DNA of 51,074 bases from UBA12545 sp051024685. GTDB lineage: Bacteria; Bacillota; DSM-521; Neomoorellales; Neomoorellaceae. Location of the stretch: contig JAZHPA010000019.1 in assembly GCA_051024685.1 (NCBI GenBank), forward strand, positions 1 through 51,074, given 5' to 3'. Below are positions 42,430 to 50,311 of this stretch, piece by piece. A model generated the notes under the pieces. That model did no database searches. It was not told where the DNA came from and saw only the letters and a list, made by a program, of their open reading frames with translations. The position numbers and the translations under genes were made by a program. The first letter of the stretch is position 1, and the number at the start of each line of letters is the position of its first letter.

Positions 42430-44010
42430 ATGATGGAAAAATTCTTATGGCAAAGGATGGGAAGTTTGGTGAAGGAATTTGGAGACCGCGTGGCTGCGGA
42501 AGTATTGGCTGTTAAAACCGGGCTCATCTTGCCCCACGACGACATCGCCGCTACGGTAGCGGAAGCAATACAGGGCATAGTGGAGGACGGAGATATAGTC
42601 TGCGTAACCGAAGCGGTCGTAGCCCGCTCACAGAACCGGTATTTGAGCTGCGAAGAGCTGGCCCAGCAGGTAAAGGAAATCTTCGATTTAAAACCCCACA
42701 GCACTCTGGCGATAGTGTACCCCATTGCCAGCCGGAATCGCTTTGCCTTGGTATTGAAGGCCATAGCTATGGCTACCCAAAGAGGCAGGGTCATAGTGGC
42801 TTTCCCTGTTCCGGCAGATGAGGTGGGGAACCAAGTCATAGACGCCGAGCTGGCCAGGACCCGCCTGGGGCTCAAGATGCTGTACAAACATCTGTCCTCG
42901 GCCAGGGGCAGCACACCGTACTTAAATATTTTAATCCGGGAAGTAATAGCTGCCCTGATCCTTCAATCTTTTGGATACAGTATTGTGGGCATGAGAAAAA
43001 TCCTGGGTAGCGGGATCGCCGATATCACAGTGCGTAACCCTGAAGGGTACCTGGCTCCTTTGGAAGTAACCTTCGTCGAACACGAAAGGGCCGCCCGGAA
43101 GGCCGTGGAGATCCTGGGAGACATGCCGGAGGCCGGTCAGGCCCTGGCGGCAGGAGTAGACCTGGGCCGGAAGGAATTCGTCCTTTTTGATGCCCGGCGC
43201 TACTTGGCGGGAGAAAAAGAGCCATTATGCCAGGTGTCTTTTGCCGAGCAGATAGGCGCCTTTGCCGAAGAGGAGGTTATCCACGGCCGGGAACTGCCTA
43301 ACGGCGTATTTCGCCACCCGATTACCGGGATCGATTATCGCCAGCTTTATTCAGAAGTCATCCAAGAAGCCGGCGCCCAGGGAGACGTGATCTTTACCAA
43401 CAACCCCCTCAAAGTCTACGAACTCGGGTATCTAGACGGTATAGTATTGGGTGAAGTCCATAACCGCCGGGAGCGGCGGGACCTGTTTCTGGCCATGGGG
43501 GCTAAGGTTCCGGTAAAAACCCTAGACGAACTGGGGCCTCCCCCGTGGGGCGTCATCGGATCCAATGTTTCTGATTACGAAAAAGGCATCTTAAAACTTT
43601 TGCCTGAGGATGCCGACGGGACGGCGGAGGAAATACGAAAACGGATTCTTAGGGATACAGGTAAAGAGGTCGATGTCCTTATTTTCGGTGACGGCGCCTA
43701 TAAAGATCCGGACACCGGTATTTACGAACTGGCCGACCCTTACCCTGCCCTGGGGGTTTCCGAGGGATTGCGGGACTCCAAGCTCAGGACAGGCAAGAAG
43801 CTCAAGCTGGTGGTAGATACCCTTTATAACAAGGGCTACAGCCGTGAAGAGATAGTCCGTCTTGTGGCAGAAACAAGGGATGAGCAGAGCGACCTCGGCA
43901 CTACACCGAGAAGGCTGGTAAGCATTGCCGCTACCCTGGCGGACCTCCTGGCGGGCTCGGCCGACCAAGGCACCCCCATAGTTCTGGTGAGAGGTATGAA
44001 ACGCGATTAA
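42430..44010 (+). CDS. CofE-like (F420-0:gamma-glutamyl ligase family) protein with large internal insertion
   Basis: The N-terminal region (IVEDGDIVCVTEAVVARSQN, about residues 48-70) and the C-terminal region match the two parts of CofE. In the latter, GVIGSNVSDYEKGILKLLPE is followed by DADGTAEEIRKRIL, VDVLIFGDGAYKDP, and finally LADLLAGSADQGTPIVLVRG. CofE adds glutamates to coenzyme F420-0 and is normally about 250 residues; this protein has 526. About 250 residues lie between the matched parts and are not recognised. ATG 42430 has GAGGTG 9 nt upstream. No other F420 gene is present, so a different acceptor is possible. Confidence 0.7.
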   Translation: MMEKFLWQRMGSLVKEFGDRVAAEVLAVKTGLILPHDDIAATVAEAIQGIVEDGDIVCVTEAVVARSQNRYLSCEELAQQVKEIFDLKPHSTLAIVYPIASRNRFALVLKAIAMATQRGRVIVAFPVPADEVGNQVIDAELARTRLGLKMLYKHLSSARGSTPYLNILIREVIAALILQSFGYSIVGMRKILGSGIADITVRNPEGYLAPLEVTFVEHERAARKAVEILGDMPEAGQALAAGVDLGRKEFVLFDARRYLAGEKEPLCQVSFAEQIGAFAEEEVIHGRELPNGVFRHPITGIDYRQLYSEVIQEAGAQGDVIFTNNPLKVYELGYLDGIVLGEVHNRRERRDLFLAMGAKVPVKTLDELGPPPWGVIGSNVSDYEKGILKLLPEDADGTAEEIRKRILRDTGKEVDVLIFGDGAYKDPDTGIYELADPYPALGVSEGLRDSKLRTGKKLKLVVDTLYNKGYSREEIVRLVAETRDEQSDLGTTPRRLVSIAATLADLLAGSADQGTPIVLVRGMKRD

Positions 44011-44030
44011 AAAGACATTAAAAGTAACCG

Positions 44031-45086
44031 TTACCTGTCGGCCGCGGCCAAGGAAGAGGCAATTAAGTCGGATATGGTTACCAATTCATAGCCTTGATTT
44101 CTTAGCTTGTGGATTAAAACGGGCAAAGCGGCCAGGGTGCCGGGAAGGGATTCATGGAGGAGAATGATGCTGCCGTCGCTGACGTGGGACATCACCAGCT
44201 GTACTATAACCTCCGCGGGAGGCCTCGACCAGTCACGAGGATCGACATTCCAGGTCACCATTTGCAGCTCCAAATTGGCAGCAGCGGCTATCAAGTTGGG
44301 GCCCACGGCGCCGTAAGGGGGGCGAAAATATTTCACCGGCTGGCCGGTGATATTCTGGAGCACCACAGCCGCCCGTTGCAGGTCTTCCTCGATTTCCTCC
44401 TGGGCGGCTTTACTGAGGTCGGCATGGCGCCAGGAATGGCTGGCCACCTGGTGACCTCCGGCCTGAACGGCCTTCACCAGAGCAGGGTGAGCTTCAGCTT
44501 GCCTGCCCACCATGAAAAAAGTAGCCGAAACTCCGGCGGTGTCCAGGGCATGGAGATAAAGCTCGGTCCACCCGGGAACGGGCCCATCATCAAAGGTAAG
44601 GGCTACACGCCGTCCGGCGCCGGGTACCTCCCGCAGGGGCTTAAGCTGAAGCTGTTCCCCTGCTCCGGGTGGGGGTTGCAACCCGGGATCGGCGGACGGC
44701 GGGGAAGCATCCATTTCCGGCTCCCCAGGAGTAGGTGCTGCCGGGGCTCCGGGGTGGTCAACGGGAGGTTGGGGTTTTGGACGGTAAGAGGGTGTATTGA
44801 CTTGGGTGCTTCCGGGGGACGCCCTGCCGGCCGGAGCCCGGGTGGTCGGCGGGCTGTCTACGACAGGCTGTTGGACAATATGTATGTCCCTCACCGTGAG
44901 GCTTTCTTTCGCCCCCGGAGCCTGCCGGTCCGCCCCGCTGCAAGTGAGGAAAACGGCTACCGGAATAGCGACCATTACAGCCAGTCTCAGCCGCAGAAAC
45001 CCTGCGCGCCACGCCGCCCAAGGCCGCAGGATTAATCCGGCTGTCAAAGAACAATGATCGACAATATATTTGACTACCTGCCCCAC
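44031..45086 (-). CDS. Membrane-anchored polysaccharide deacetylase (NodB domain)
   Basis: It probably deacetylates peptidoglycan or another cell-surface glycan. A basic N-terminus and one membrane segment (about 34-50) are followed by a Pro/Ala/Gly-rich linker (about 75-145), then a NodB domain. Motifs: TFDDGP (164-169), the metal pair HSWRH (217-221), RPPYG (255-259), and a final LLHE with His311. All catalytic residues are in place. The start is GTG 45086 with AGGAG upstream. Family members in spore formers include PdaA/PdaB-type sporulation enzymes, but the exact role is unclear. Confidence 0.9.
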   Translation of the reverse strand: MGQVVKYIVDHCSLTAGLILRPWAAWRAGFLRLRLAVMVAIPVAVFLTCSGADRQAPGAKESLTVRDIHIVQQPVVDSPPTTRAPAGRASPGSTQVNTPSYRPKPQPPVDHPGAPAAPTPGEPEMDASPPSADPGLQPPPGAGEQLQLKPLREVPGAGRRVALTFDDGPVPGWTELYLHALDTAGVSATFFMVGRQAEAHPALVKAVQAGGHQVASHSWRHADLSKAAQEEIEEDLQRAAVVLQNITGQPVKYFRPPYGAVGPNLIAAAANLELQMVTWNVDPRDWSRPPAEVIVQLVMSHVSDGSIILLHESLPGTLAALPVLIHKLRNQGYELVTISDLIASSLAAADR

Positions 45087-45188
45087 CCCGGTTTGCTCCT
45101 CTTGTTCTTTTTATCTATTTAGACGTTATTTTCCCCTTTTCGGTTCCACAAAATTTTCCTCCGATTTGAGGCAATAATTTCCATTTAA

Positions 45189-45944
45189 TCATGCCTCTTT
45201 CATTCCCAGGGCGTCTAACAAATTACTGAAAAAGGAGCCCGCCTGTTCATACGCTACCACGTCAGCTTTGTGATCCCAGGGGGTGGGTTCTTTATTTATT
45301 ATGACCAGCCTCCTGGCCAGGCGGGGCAGGTCGGCCACCGGGTATACCTGTAAGCTGCTCCCCACTACCATCAGCACCTCGCACCCCTGCATCTCTTCCC
45401 AAGCCCGGTAATAGTCATCGCCCATAGGATCGCCAAAAAGCACCACGTCCGGCCGCAGCACTCCGCTGCATTGGGGACACCTGGGCGGGTTCGTTCCCCG
45501 GTTGAATTGTATAGTGAGTTCGCTAAAGGGGTAGCTGGTAGCACATTCCAGACAGCGGCAGGTACGGAGATGCCCGTGGACTTCCCAAACCCTCTGGGAA
45601 CCTGCCTTGCGGTGGAGTCCGTCGATGTTCTGGGTAATGATGCCGTGGATGTATCCCCTCCTTTCCAATTGGTACAGGGCCCGGTGCGTTATATTGGGCT
45701 CCGCCTTAACATAATCGGACCAGCGCGGCAGGTTAAACCGGTAGAATTCTGCCGGATTGGAAAGCAGGGCATGAAGGCTGGCCTTCTCCATGGGATCATA
45801 CTTCTCCCACAGGCCGGTCCCCTTGCCCCGGTAGTCCGGAATGCCGCTTTCCGTGCTGGCCCCAGCACCGGTCAACACCAGAGTCTTGCGCGACTCTTTT
45901 AAGATATTGGCTACCCTGGAAACTGGCCCCGACAGACCGCTCAT
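45189..45944 (-). CDS. NAD-dependent protein deacylase, SIR2 family
   Basis: This sirtuin removes acyl groups from lysines, using NAD+. Motifs: the NAD-binding GAGASTESGIPDYRG (26-40), TQNIDGLH (104-111), catalytic His123 in EVHGH, and zinc-binding cysteines C131/C134 and C156/C159. The C-terminal VVGSSLQVYPVADLP completes the fold. The 251-residue length is normal. Two hairpins lie upstream (45975-46043). Confidence 0.93.
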   Translation of the reverse strand: MSGLSGPVSRVANILKESRKTLVLTGAGASTESGIPDYRGKGTGLWEKYDPMEKASLHALLSNPAEFYRFNLPRWSDYVKAEPNITHRALYQLERRGYIHGIITQNIDGLHRKAGSQRVWEVHGHLRTCRCLECATSYPFSELTIQFNRGTNPPRCPQCSGVLRPDVVLFGDPMGDDYYRAWEEMQGCEVLMVVGSSLQVYPVADLPRLARRLVIINKEPTPWDHKADVVAYEQAGSFFSNLLDALGMKEA

Positions 45945-45974
45945 CTTGTTTTCTCACCACCTTCTGCCGTCCTG

Positions 45975-46043
45975 ATGCTTCCAAAGCATTCCCCAAGTCG
46001 GGGCGCCGGCTCCTAATGGTCTCACCAGCATCCCCGACTTTTT
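45975..46043. promoter_or_regulatory. Two adjacent hairpins upstream of the sirtuin gene
   Basis: A 9-bp stem AAGTCGGGG (45995-46003) with CCCCGACTT (46032-46040), extended by an inner GCTGG/CCGGC pair, sits beside a 6-bp stem ATGCTT/AAGCAT (45975-45989). On the plus strand the large hairpin ends in TTTTT like a terminator; on the minus strand it lies in the leader of the sirtuin gene. I did not match it to a known riboswitch. Confidence 0.4.
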
Positions 46044-46141
46044 CATATTTTCTTCGGAGGCCCTGTCGTCCTTCAAAAGGACCCGTAATACGAAAACAAC
46101 CCTAAACTTTCACAAGTGGTTGTGCCCCCGGGCAACTGCAG

Positions 46142-47335
46142 TTATACCCCGCCGCCGGCAGCCAGCTCCATGGCCAGGTGATAATAGCCGACGGCGCTCT
46201 TGTACAGTTGTTCCAAATCCAAATACTCATCTGCAATGTGGGCCTCGGTTTCGCGGCCGGGGCCAAAACCGACGGTGGGGATACCGTATATCCCGGCAGA
46301 GCAACTGCCGTTGGTACAGAAGGAATAGGAAGAAATGAGGGGAACCAGGTTGGCTTTCCTAAGGGCCCGAACCGCTTCCCGCACCACCCAATGATCCCTC
46401 TCCGTTTTCCAGGCAGGGGCGAAGCGGGCGCTGCTGACCCTGAACCCCGTATAGGTGGTAAAATCGTTAAGAGCAATAAAGGCTCGGGCCCGGAAGGCCG
46501 GATCCGCAGCTTCTAACTTTTGCAGAGCACCCGTAACATCTCCCACGACTCCTTCTGGGGTCTCGCCGGTCAAGAGCCTGCGGTCGTAGGTGGCCCGGCA
46601 TTTTTCCGGTACCACCGAGTTGCCGGGATAGGGAAAGGATATGATATCCGTAAGCTCCATAATGGCCGGCCCCAGCAGTTCATCCCGGGGCAACTTCAAA
46701 TCTGCCACCGCCTGGATAGCTTTAACCATCTGGTAGACGGCATTAATACCCACCTCGGGGTGAGAAGAATGGGCGGCTTTGCCATAGGTCTCTAAGACAA
46801 TTTCCGCCCGGCCCCTCTGGCCAATATTAAGCCTTAGTTCGGTAGCCTCCCCGATAACTACCACATCGGGCCGCACCTCTTGCAGGACATGGCCGAGGGC
46901 CACCCCTTCGGCGATTTCTTCGTGTACAGTGCCGGACACATAGATTTCCCCCCTCAGATTCTCCTTGTGCCTGGCCAGTTGCCCTACAGCGTAGACCATG
47001 GCAGCCAGGGCGCCCTTCATGTCCGACGCTCCCCTGCCGTATATCTTCCCCCCTGCCACCGTACCACTAAAAGGAGGGTACTTCCACCGGTCCTCGCCGG
47101 GGCCCACGGTATCCAAATGCCCGTCCAGGAGCACTTTCCTCCCCGGCAAGCCCCCTTTTACCATCCCCACTACACTGCCCAGCTCGTCAATCCAGGCCCG
47201 GTCAAAACCAAACTGCAACATGATGTTTTTTATAGTGTCGGCCAACGCTTTTTCTTCTCCCGTAAGGCTGGGTATGGAAATGAAGGTGCGGCAGAGCTCC
47301 AGAAGTTCTCTTTGCCTTTGCTCAGTTAAATCCAC
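46142..47335 (-). CDS. M20-family metallohydrolase, YgeY-like
   Basis: This is a zinc-dependent amidohydrolase/peptidase of the ArgE/DapE/YgeY group. Motifs: metal ligands in LLDGHLDTVGPG and YGRGASDMKGALAAMVYA, the EE pair in VHEEIAEG, and the dimerisation-domain segment GRAEIVLETYGKAAHSSHPE. The close match to YgeY, a group linked to purine and selenium-dependent metabolism, is a family-level inference. The preferred start is GTG 47335 (397 aa) behind a GGGGTGG site; the frame extends to ATGs at 47401 and 47419 that lack such a site. Confidence 0.82.
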   Translation of the reverse strand: MDLTEQRQRELLELCRTFISIPSLTGEEKALADTIKNIMLQFGFDRAWIDELGSVVGMVKGGLPGRKVLLDGHLDTVGPGEDRWKYPPFSGTVAGGKIYGRGASDMKGALAAMVYAVGQLARHKENLRGEIYVSGTVHEEIAEGVALGHVLQEVRPDVVVIGEATELRLNIGQRGRAEIVLETYGKAAHSSHPEVGINAVYQMVKAIQAVADLKLPRDELLGPAIMELTDIISFPYPGNSVVPEKCRATYDRRLLTGETPEGVVGDVTGALQKLEAADPAFRARAFIALNDFTTYTGFRVSSARFAPAWKTERDHWVVREAVRALRKANLVPLISSYSFCTNGSCSAGIYGIPTVGFGPGRETEAHIADEYLDLEQLYKSAVGYYHLAMELAAGGGV

Positions 47336-47648
47336 CTCGACACCACCCCATCTTTTGTTTCCCCATCCAGCCGAAAACCCTAAAGCCTCGTCACTTTCCA
47401 TTCTAGCACAAAAGCCCATGTATTTCCTACTTTACATCCTAGCATCGTTGCAAAATTCGATAACCCGCAAGGTCCCGCCGGTGGTTCCGACGGAGCAGGC
47501 GGAAAAAACAGACAACGCCGGAGCCCCTGGGTCCGGGCTTCCAAAGGCGGGAAACGTAAACCTACAAGAGACATGTCGCAGGATAAGACAGTCGGCATAG
47601 GATATAGGGGGCAATCATATTAAAGGCTGCGGAAGGAGAAAATTGAAC
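47336..47648. other. Intergenic region with a GC-rich possible leader of the sod gene
   Basis: This gap of about 310 bases separates divergent genes. On the plus strand it contains pairings such as CCGCC...GGCGG (about 47474-47502) and GGAGCCC...GGGCTTCC (47520-47542), so the sod transcript may have a structured leader. I found no gene and no known RNA motif. Confidence 0.3.
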
Positions 47649-48323
47649 ATGAAAGACCATACCGAAAGCCGCGGTTTATCCGCTTATCTTCCACCGGGTC
47701 ACCACCAGCTGCCGCCCTTACCTTATCCCTATAACGCCTTGGAACCTTACATTAGCGCTACCACCGTGCAGATTCACCACGACCGCCATCACCTGGCTTA
47801 TGTACAAGGATTGAACCGCGCGGAGGTAAAACTCGCGGAAGCTCGCCAAAAGGGCGATTTTTCCCTGATAAAGCATTGGGAAAGGGAACTGGCCTTTCAC
47901 GGCTCCGGCCATATCCTCCACAGTATCTACTGGGCCACCATGGGCCCCGGGAGCATCCGGGAACCCTTTGGTCTGGTTCGCCAATACCTGGAAAAATACT
48001 TTGGAAGCTGGCCTATTTTCCGGGAACAGTTTACGCGGGCCGCCGTGGACGTAGAAGCTTCGGGGTGGGCCGTGTTGGTGTGGCAACCTTTCTGGCGGCG
48101 TCTGGAGATCCTCACCGCCGAAAAACACCAAGATTTAACCCAGTGGGGCGTCATTCCCGTCCTGTTGCTGGACGTCTGGGAACACGCCTATTACCTGGAC
48201 TACCAAAACCGGCGGCAGGACTACGTCGAGGCCTGGTGGCACGTAGTGGATTGGTCGGAAGTGGAAAAGCGGCTACATCTGGCGTTGCCGGCCAAGGTGC
48301 CTCTGGCCAAGGCTCATGTTTAA
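47649..48323 (+). CDS. Fe/Mn-type superoxide dismutase
   Basis: It removes superoxide in the cytoplasm. Family motifs are in order: LPPLPYPYNALEPYISATTV followed by HHDRHHLAYVQGLN (first metal ligand), a second histidine helix FHGSGHILHSIYWATM, and the DVWEHAYYLDYQNRR metal-binding signature with its Asp and His. The 224-residue length includes a 15-residue N-terminal extension relative to typical enzymes. I prefer ATG 47649 (AAGGAG about 10 nt upstream) over TTG 47643. Fe versus Mn use cannot be told safely from sequence. Confidence 0.92.
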   Translation: MKDHTESRGLSAYLPPGHHQLPPLPYPYNALEPYISATTVQIHHDRHHLAYVQGLNRAEVKLAEARQKGDFSLIKHWERELAFHGSGHILHSIYWATMGPGSIREPFGLVRQYLEKYFGSWPIFREQFTRAAVDVEASGWAVLVWQPFWRRLEILTAEKHQDLTQWGVIPVLLLDVWEHAYYLDYQNRRQDYVEAWWHVVDWSEVEKRLHLALPAKVPLAKAHV

Positions 48324-48355
48324 GACGGCCCTTATGCAGGCAAAATAACAGTAAC

Positions 48356-49492
48356 ATGGCCGATAAACAGTATTCCGTACTTAAAATCGCCGCCACTTAT
48401 ATCGGCACCGTAGTTGGGGCGGGCTTTGCCTCCGGCCAGGAGGTGCTGCAGTTTTTTGGCTATTTCGGATTCCGGGGCCTCTTGGGCTTAGGTGTGGCCA
48501 CCGGCCTCTTCATCTTTTTTGGCTATACCGTCTTGCTGGTCAGCCACCGCCTCCAAGCCCATTCCCACCTCCCTGTCATCCGCCACGCCGGAGGCCCGCT
48601 GGTAGGCAAGGTAGTGGACGGGATCACCACCTTTTTCCTTTTCGGAGCCCTGGCAGTCATGGCCGCCGGCGCCGGCGCTATTTTCCGGGAGGAGTACCGC
48701 CTCCCGGCCCTTATGGGGAGCAGCATCTTGATCGCAGCAACCCTTGCAACGGTGCTGCTGGGCATTAACCAGGTTATTAACGCCATTAGCTTTGTAGCGC
48801 CCCTCTTGATGGCCACCGTCCTGGGGCTAAGCTTGTTCGCCCTCTTTAGGAATCCTTCTTCCTTGCTGACCAATCTCTACTGGTCGGATGTGCCCCGCGC
48901 TGCAGCTCCTTTCTGGCCCCTTGCCGCCGTCCTTTACGCTTCTTATAACCTGGTCCTGTCCGTAGCCGTCCTGGCACCGTTAGGGACCTTAAGCCGGGAG
49001 GAAAATCTCCTCCCCGGAGCCGCTTTAGGGGGAGTGGGCCTGGGGTTGGGAGCCGGAGCCATCACTTTGGCCCTCCTGGCGGCCGCTCCCGATGTAACCG
49101 TCTGGGAAGTACCTATGCTTCAGATAGCGGGAGGCCTCGCTCCCGTGGCTCGCACCTTTTACAGCGTCATTCTGCTGGCCGAAATTTACACCACCGGCGT
49201 CAGCAGCCTTTACGGTTTTACCGCCCGCCTGGCTGAACCGGAAAGCAGGCGGTTTTCTTATCTGGCCATTATCGCCAGCGCCGTGGCCTTGATAGCCGCC
49301 CAGTCAGGCTTCTCCCGCCTGGTAGCCGTCCTCTTCCCGCTGGTCGGCTACGGCGGCCTTCTGCTGGTGGGAGCTCTGGCCTACCATTTCATACGCCAGA
49401 ACCTGGCCGTACCCCTTCCGGAGCTGTTCTTTAGGGGCCTCCTCCCGCTGGCCCGTAAAACTCTTCCCTTTAAGAAAAAAGACGATTCCTAG
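48356..49492 (+). CDS. YkvI-family membrane transporter-like protein
   Basis: This 378-residue integral membrane protein has about 10 predicted helices. It opens VLKIAATYIGTVVGAGFASG then QEVLQFFGYFG, the characteristic start of the YkvI (COG3949) family, which is distantly related to amino-acid/sodium symporters. Other parts include INQVINAISFVAPLLMATVL and YTTGVSSLYGFTARLAEPE. The substrate is unknown. It follows the superoxide dismutase gene by 32 bp, and the two are probably co-transcribed. ATG 48356 is chosen because the family sequence begins there. Confidence 0.85.
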   Translation: MADKQYSVLKIAATYIGTVVGAGFASGQEVLQFFGYFGFRGLLGLGVATGLFIFFGYTVLLVSHRLQAHSHLPVIRHAGGPLVGKVVDGITTFFLFGALAVMAAGAGAIFREEYRLPALMGSSILIAATLATVLLGINQVINAISFVAPLLMATVLGLSLFALFRNPSSLLTNLYWSDVPRAAAPFWPLAAVLYASYNLVLSVAVLAPLGTLSREENLLPGAALGGVGLGLGAGAITLALLAAAPDVTVWEVPMLQIAGGLAPVARTFYSVILLAEIYTTGVSSLYGFTARLAEPESRRFSYLAIIASAVALIAAQSGFSRLVAVLFPLVGYGGLLLVGALAYHFIRQNLAVPLPELFFRGLLPLARKTLPFKKKDDS

Positions 49493-49558
49493 AAGGGGTT
49501 CAGACCATCTTTACGCCCGGAATACCATCATTGACTCTTTCCTTTCCTCAGCCCCCGA

Positions 49559-49750
49559 CTAATCGCGGGCTTTCATGCTCTGCGCAAGTTCCTGCATGAT
49601 GCCTTCCAGGGATCTATACGAAGCCGCCATCGCCTCATGTGCTCTCATAAACCTCCAGGCGATGAACAGGAACAAACACCAACCCCCCAGCATGGCTATG
49701 GGAGCGGCTAAGGATACTACAGTCATCATCTGAAAAAGACTCCCCGGCAT
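49559..49750 (-). CDS. Small single-pass membrane protein
   Basis: This 63-residue protein has one membrane segment (about 10-33, VSLAAPIAMLGGWCLFLFIA) and a helical cytoplasmic tail (YRSLEGIMQELAQSMKARD). The ribosome binding site GAGGAGG lies 11 nt before ATG 49750; GTG 49762 is an alternative. The stop codon of the small ORF upstream overlaps this site, suggesting translational coupling. I do not recognise the family. Confidence 0.6.
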   Translation of the reverse strand: MPGSLFQMMTVVSLAAPIAMLGGWCLFLFIAWRFMRAHEAMAASYRSLEGIMQELAQSMKARD

Positions 49751-49767
49751 TGGTAAGACCACCTCCT

Positions 49768-49914
49768 CTATATTACCTTAAACTTTTCCAGCCCTATCTG
49801 CAAGAATAACGTTTCCACGCTGCTACTCGGTTTGGCTTCGTAGTAACCGTCAGGGACTGCATCCCTTAGACCGATACCCACCGCCCAAATCACTAAAGCT
49901 CGGTAAACTCCCAA
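49768..49914 (-). CDS. Small unrecognised ORF upstream of the membrane protein
   Basis: A 48-codon frame from TTG 49914 reads LGVYRALVIWAVGIGLRDAV, PDGYYEAKPSSSVE, then TLFLQIGLEKFKVI. The composition is protein-like, and its TAG stop abuts the AGGAGG of the next gene, as in an operon. A better start, ATG 49924 (MKAIG..), is in a different frame. Deleting one base near 49910 would join them, so the gene may carry a frameshift or a sequencing error. No family is recognised. Confidence 0.45.
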   Translation of the reverse strand: MGVYRALVIWAVGIGLRDAVPDGYYEAKPSSSVETLFLQIGLEKFKVI

Positions 49915-49924
49915 TCGCCTTCAT

Positions 49925-50033
49925 TCTAACTTAATCCCCCACCCTCCTCCAGGGATTTTCCTCAATTCCCCCGCCTTCTCTCCGCTTTTGGGGACTATCT
50001 CCCAAGTACCAGCTCCTCCCAAGACCCCCGGTC
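49925..50033. other. Gene-free spacer before the repeat element
   Basis: About 110 bases with pyrimidine-rich plus strand. A promoter for the two small minus-strand genes should lie here, but no clear -35/-10 pair was seen. Confidence 0.4.
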
Positions 50034-50300
50034 CTGAGTTATCCCCAGTTTTCGCCCGGGAGGCCTGCTTGGACTTGAAAGCGAGCGACTAAACCCGAGC
50101 GGCTAGCCAAACTTGGGCTTCGGCCGAAAGCGCAAGCCGCCCGAGGCCACGGATGGCCGAGGCCGGCAACTGAGACAGGAGGTCGAATTTGCCGGGGAAG
50201 CCTGCCGGAGCTTGAGGCCGAGCGCTAGTTTGGCCCGCGAGGGAAGCCATAAGCGAGCGAAAGCCAAGCAGGCCTGGGATCAAAACTGGGGATAGCTCAG
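50034..50300 (+). repeat. MITE-like element (copy 4)
   Basis: This complete copy, 267 bp long, begins CTGAGTTATCCCCAG and ends CTGGGGATAGCTCAG, the best-matched pair of terminal inverted repeats in the family (TGAG(T/C)TATCCCCAGTTTT). It aligns along its whole length with copy 3, including GGCCGAGGCCGGCAACTGAG and the central GCCGGGGAAGCCTGCCGGAG. The flanking 9-mers do not match, so the insertion is older or one flank was later replaced. It lies 34 bp from an insertion sequence gene. Confidence 0.9.
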
Positions 50301-50311
50301 CCAAGTTACCC

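Noticed and set aside
47876..48355. N-terminal extension of the YkvI gene overlapping the dismutase
   Set aside because: The upstream 160 codons overlap superoxide dismutase in another frame and do not resemble the family; the transporter sequence begins at ATG 48356.
50034..50300. TTATCCCCA in the element ends as DnaA boxes or a replication origin
   Set aside because: The motif has one mismatch to the TTATCCACA consensus and occurs only at the defined ends of transposable repeats. There is no cluster of boxes and no dnaA/dnaN context.
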